Assembly: GCA_035048495.1 (NCBI GenBank)
Contig: JASUTR010000186.1
Span: 7,501 to 71,500 of the forward strand
Source of the DNA: Euptelea pleiosperma
Lineage: Eukaryota; Streptophyta; Magnoliopsida; Ranunculales; Eupteleaceae
Direction of reading: 5' to 3'
Length of the DNA: 64,000 bases
The notes beneath the pieces are model-generated. The model did not search any database, was not told the DNA's origin, and worked only from the letters and a program-made list of their open reading frames with translations. Made by a program: the position numbers and the translations under genes. Positions 62,449-64,000 of this stretch are shown in pieces. Numbering within the stretch: the stretch's first letter is position 1; every line of letters starts with the position of its first letter.

Positions 62449-62730
62449 TGTTCTTCTCTTTATTCTTCTCTCTATCTCTCTTTCTTTGTTTTCCATTTGG
62501 GTGAAAATTCTGCCATTTGCAAGACCCCTCTCCCTTCTCTCTATGTTCCTCTCTCTCCATCTGTCCGTCTCTCTGTTCCTCTATCTGTTTTCCATTTGGG
62601 TGAACGGTCCACCGTTCGCAAGACCCCTCTTGTCCCTCCATCTTCTCTCTCCTTGAGTGAGAGGTTCGCCATTCGCAAGCATCGTTGTCTCTCCACCAAA
62701 AGCTGCCGTGCGCCACCACTAACGCTGCAG
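62389..62730 (+). other. Possible 5' exon of an unidentified gene
   Basis: ATG at 62,389 opens MPFAIDIG and is followed at once by GTAAGC and a (CT)n run (62,416-62,444). The frame stays open through Leu/Ser repeats and 100-bp direct repeats of CCATTTGGGTGAA...GCAAGACCCCTC (62,489 and 62,589). A second donor-like CTGCAG|GTAAAT lies at 62,731. Pyrimidine-rich DNA before the ATG and telomere-motif DNA after it are common at plant gene starts, but no downstream exon is recognised. Confidence 0.25.
62416..62444 (+). repeat. (CT)n microsatellite
   Basis: About 14 uninterrupted TC units, then imperfect CT-rich DNA to ~62,580. Such tracts are common in plant 5' UTRs and first introns. Confidence 0.9.
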
Positions 62731-62790
62731 GTAAATAGTTTTCATTTTGTCATTTTTTTTATGTTTTAAGGTAGGGTTAAAGTTTTATTT

Positions 62791-62880
62791 CTGTTTTAGC
62801 TTAGGGTTAGGGTTTTATTCACGTTTTATGTTAGGGTTAGGGTGATTTGGTTCTATTTTAGATTAGGGTTAGGGTTTATT
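62791..62880 (+). repeat. ~30-bp minisatellite with telomere-like core
   Basis: Three copies of TTAGGGTTAGGG at 62,801, 62,831 and 62,863, each preceded by a TTTTA-type word. Vertebrate-type TTAGGG here arises from GTTAGGGTTTT contexts close to the plant telo-box AAACCCTA on the other strand. A related GTTAGGGTTTGGGTTTGGG lies at ~62,970. Confidence 0.75.
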
Positions 62881-64000
62881 TCTGTTACTATGCGATTTCT
62901 GTTGTTATTTGGTTATGGTTGTGATCTAATATCTTGACTTTGATAGGATCTAATGATCGATTGCTTATTGTTAGGGTTTGGGTTTGGGTTTGATGGATGT
63001 AATGCTTGTATATAACAATAAATAAAGTTTATCTTCATCTCCCTTGGGGCAATATTAGACCAAGACATCATGGCATAAAAGTTTTCATAAGAAAAATATG
63101 CATCCATAAGAAAAGAATGTTTTTGTAGTTGGGACAAGGCTTGGATGATGATAGTGAAGGTTAGGTGGTACTTTTATTGGTATATTCCCTTTGGATGGAT
63201 GTCCTAATTGATGCCTATGCGTGCCACATGCGCCCCATGGCACAGAATAGGATGCCTCCACATCTTTGAATAGTTTGCCTCCACATCTTTGAAATGGAGT
63301 AAATTCATTGAGATTTCTGATCTGAAATGCAGTTTTAATGGGACCATTTTAAGCATTTTAACAGTTTTTGTTCCCATTAAGTTCATTTAGTTATAACAGC
63401 ACAAATGGACAGCATAGGTACTTTTCAATACAACTTGCGATCCACTTTTCTCAAGTCTAAAAATGACGGAATGGCTTGGTGCAAACTATGAGCTTCTTGT
63501 TCATCTTTGATTACCACATTCAAAAGAAGTATGTTTAATAATAGATGGTCATTTTAGTGCAATTTGAGACCTGCATCTGACTTCATGAAATACCCTCAAT
63601 TGATCTTAGGAACATGTGCAAATTGTAGAACTAAAATTGGTACTTTTGGTTGGTTTGTAAAACTTGGACTACAAGATAGCTTTATATGTAGAAAAGCACC
63701 ATGTCACAATTACTTCTAAAAATAGGTGAATGGAGCATCTGTCCATATGGGCATTAAGGTTACAATTAGACTCCAAGCACCTTGACTTCTGAAAAAAAAA
63801 AACCGCACCTGCAACTTTATAGTTCATGCTCTTATTTTTATGATAAAAAGTACTTTTACTTAATGTTTAGGGGGTGTTTGGATTGCCATTTTTAGGCTGA
63901 AAAATATATTTTTTTTAGGGAAAAAGTCTTTTTGTTGCAAATTGGTTTGTTTGGTTGCTCATTTTAAGGCTTTGTTTCTCTTCCCATAGGTTACTTAACC
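62881..64000. other. Intergenic or intronic DNA, no gene recognised
   Basis: AT-rich without a convincing frame. Near 63,869 AGGGGGTGTTTGGATTGCC, followed by repeats of TTTTTAGG words and a second TTTGTTTGG, resembles the edge of an hAT-type or MITE element running off the right end of the window. A short tandem repeat of GCCTCCACATCTTTGAA occurs at 63,253-63,293. Confidence 0.3.

Noticed and set aside
62260..62719. Minus-strand Arg/Glu-rich frames opposite the CT tract
   Set aside because: They are the complement of the CT microsatellite and CT-rich DNA.

Overview
The window looks like repeat-dominated nuclear DNA of a flowering plant. The evidence is nested plant-type transposons (CACTA, Ty3/gypsy-type LTR, Ty1/copia remnant), plant exon fragments with GT/AG splice borders (a CDPK-related kinase and an AP2/ANT-type factor), and blocks that read like plant organellar intergenic DNA. 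I find no intact protein-coding gene. Most open frames here are incidental, and many recur simply because they lie in repeats. The species cannot be named from this.

Layout. (1) 1-36,845 is an array of about 16 units of a ~2.1 kb repeat. Each unit joins a non-coding, partly low-complexity segment to ONE end of a CACTA-type transposon: a TIR reading CACTACACCAAAATTGCC from the outside, with a ~0.6 kb subterminal block of about fifteen AACGGTTCAAAACCGTT-like dyads. The array changes orientation at 15,178-15,227. Position 1 pairs with 24,345, so the window holds a large inverted duplication with arms of at least 9.1 kb. The left arm is longer by one 3.83-kb step, and unit C (5,722-7,435) is visibly the chimera left by an unequal crossover. 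(2) A 3.69-kb gene-fragment-carrying CACTA element (22,659-26,345) sits in the array with a GTT target duplication. Its inverted copy enters the window at 1-1,687, so the inverted duplication is younger than the insertion. (3) 36,846-~38,560 is a decayed copia gag/protease fragment on the minus strand. (4) ~38,600-44,208 and 52,701-~54,600 are two halves of one block resembling plant mitochondrial intergenic DNA. (5) That block is split by a complete non-autonomous LTR retrotransposon (44,209-52,695): 3.83-kb LTRs, only 828 bp of internal DNA, PBS, polypurine tract and a 5-bp CATAC target duplication. (6) ~54,600-64,000 is AT-rich intergenic DNA with exon-like islands, an orphan CACTA-type end, microsatellites and a telomere-motif minisatellite.

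There is no operon or pathway logic. The relationships are a history: array growth, two small deletions in one unit lineage, CACTA insertion, inverted duplication, unequal exchange in one arm, and separately an LTR insertion into organelle-like DNA. The most unusual items are the inverted array of single-ended CACTA units, the crossover chimera, and the CACTA element carrying exons of unrelated regulatory genes.
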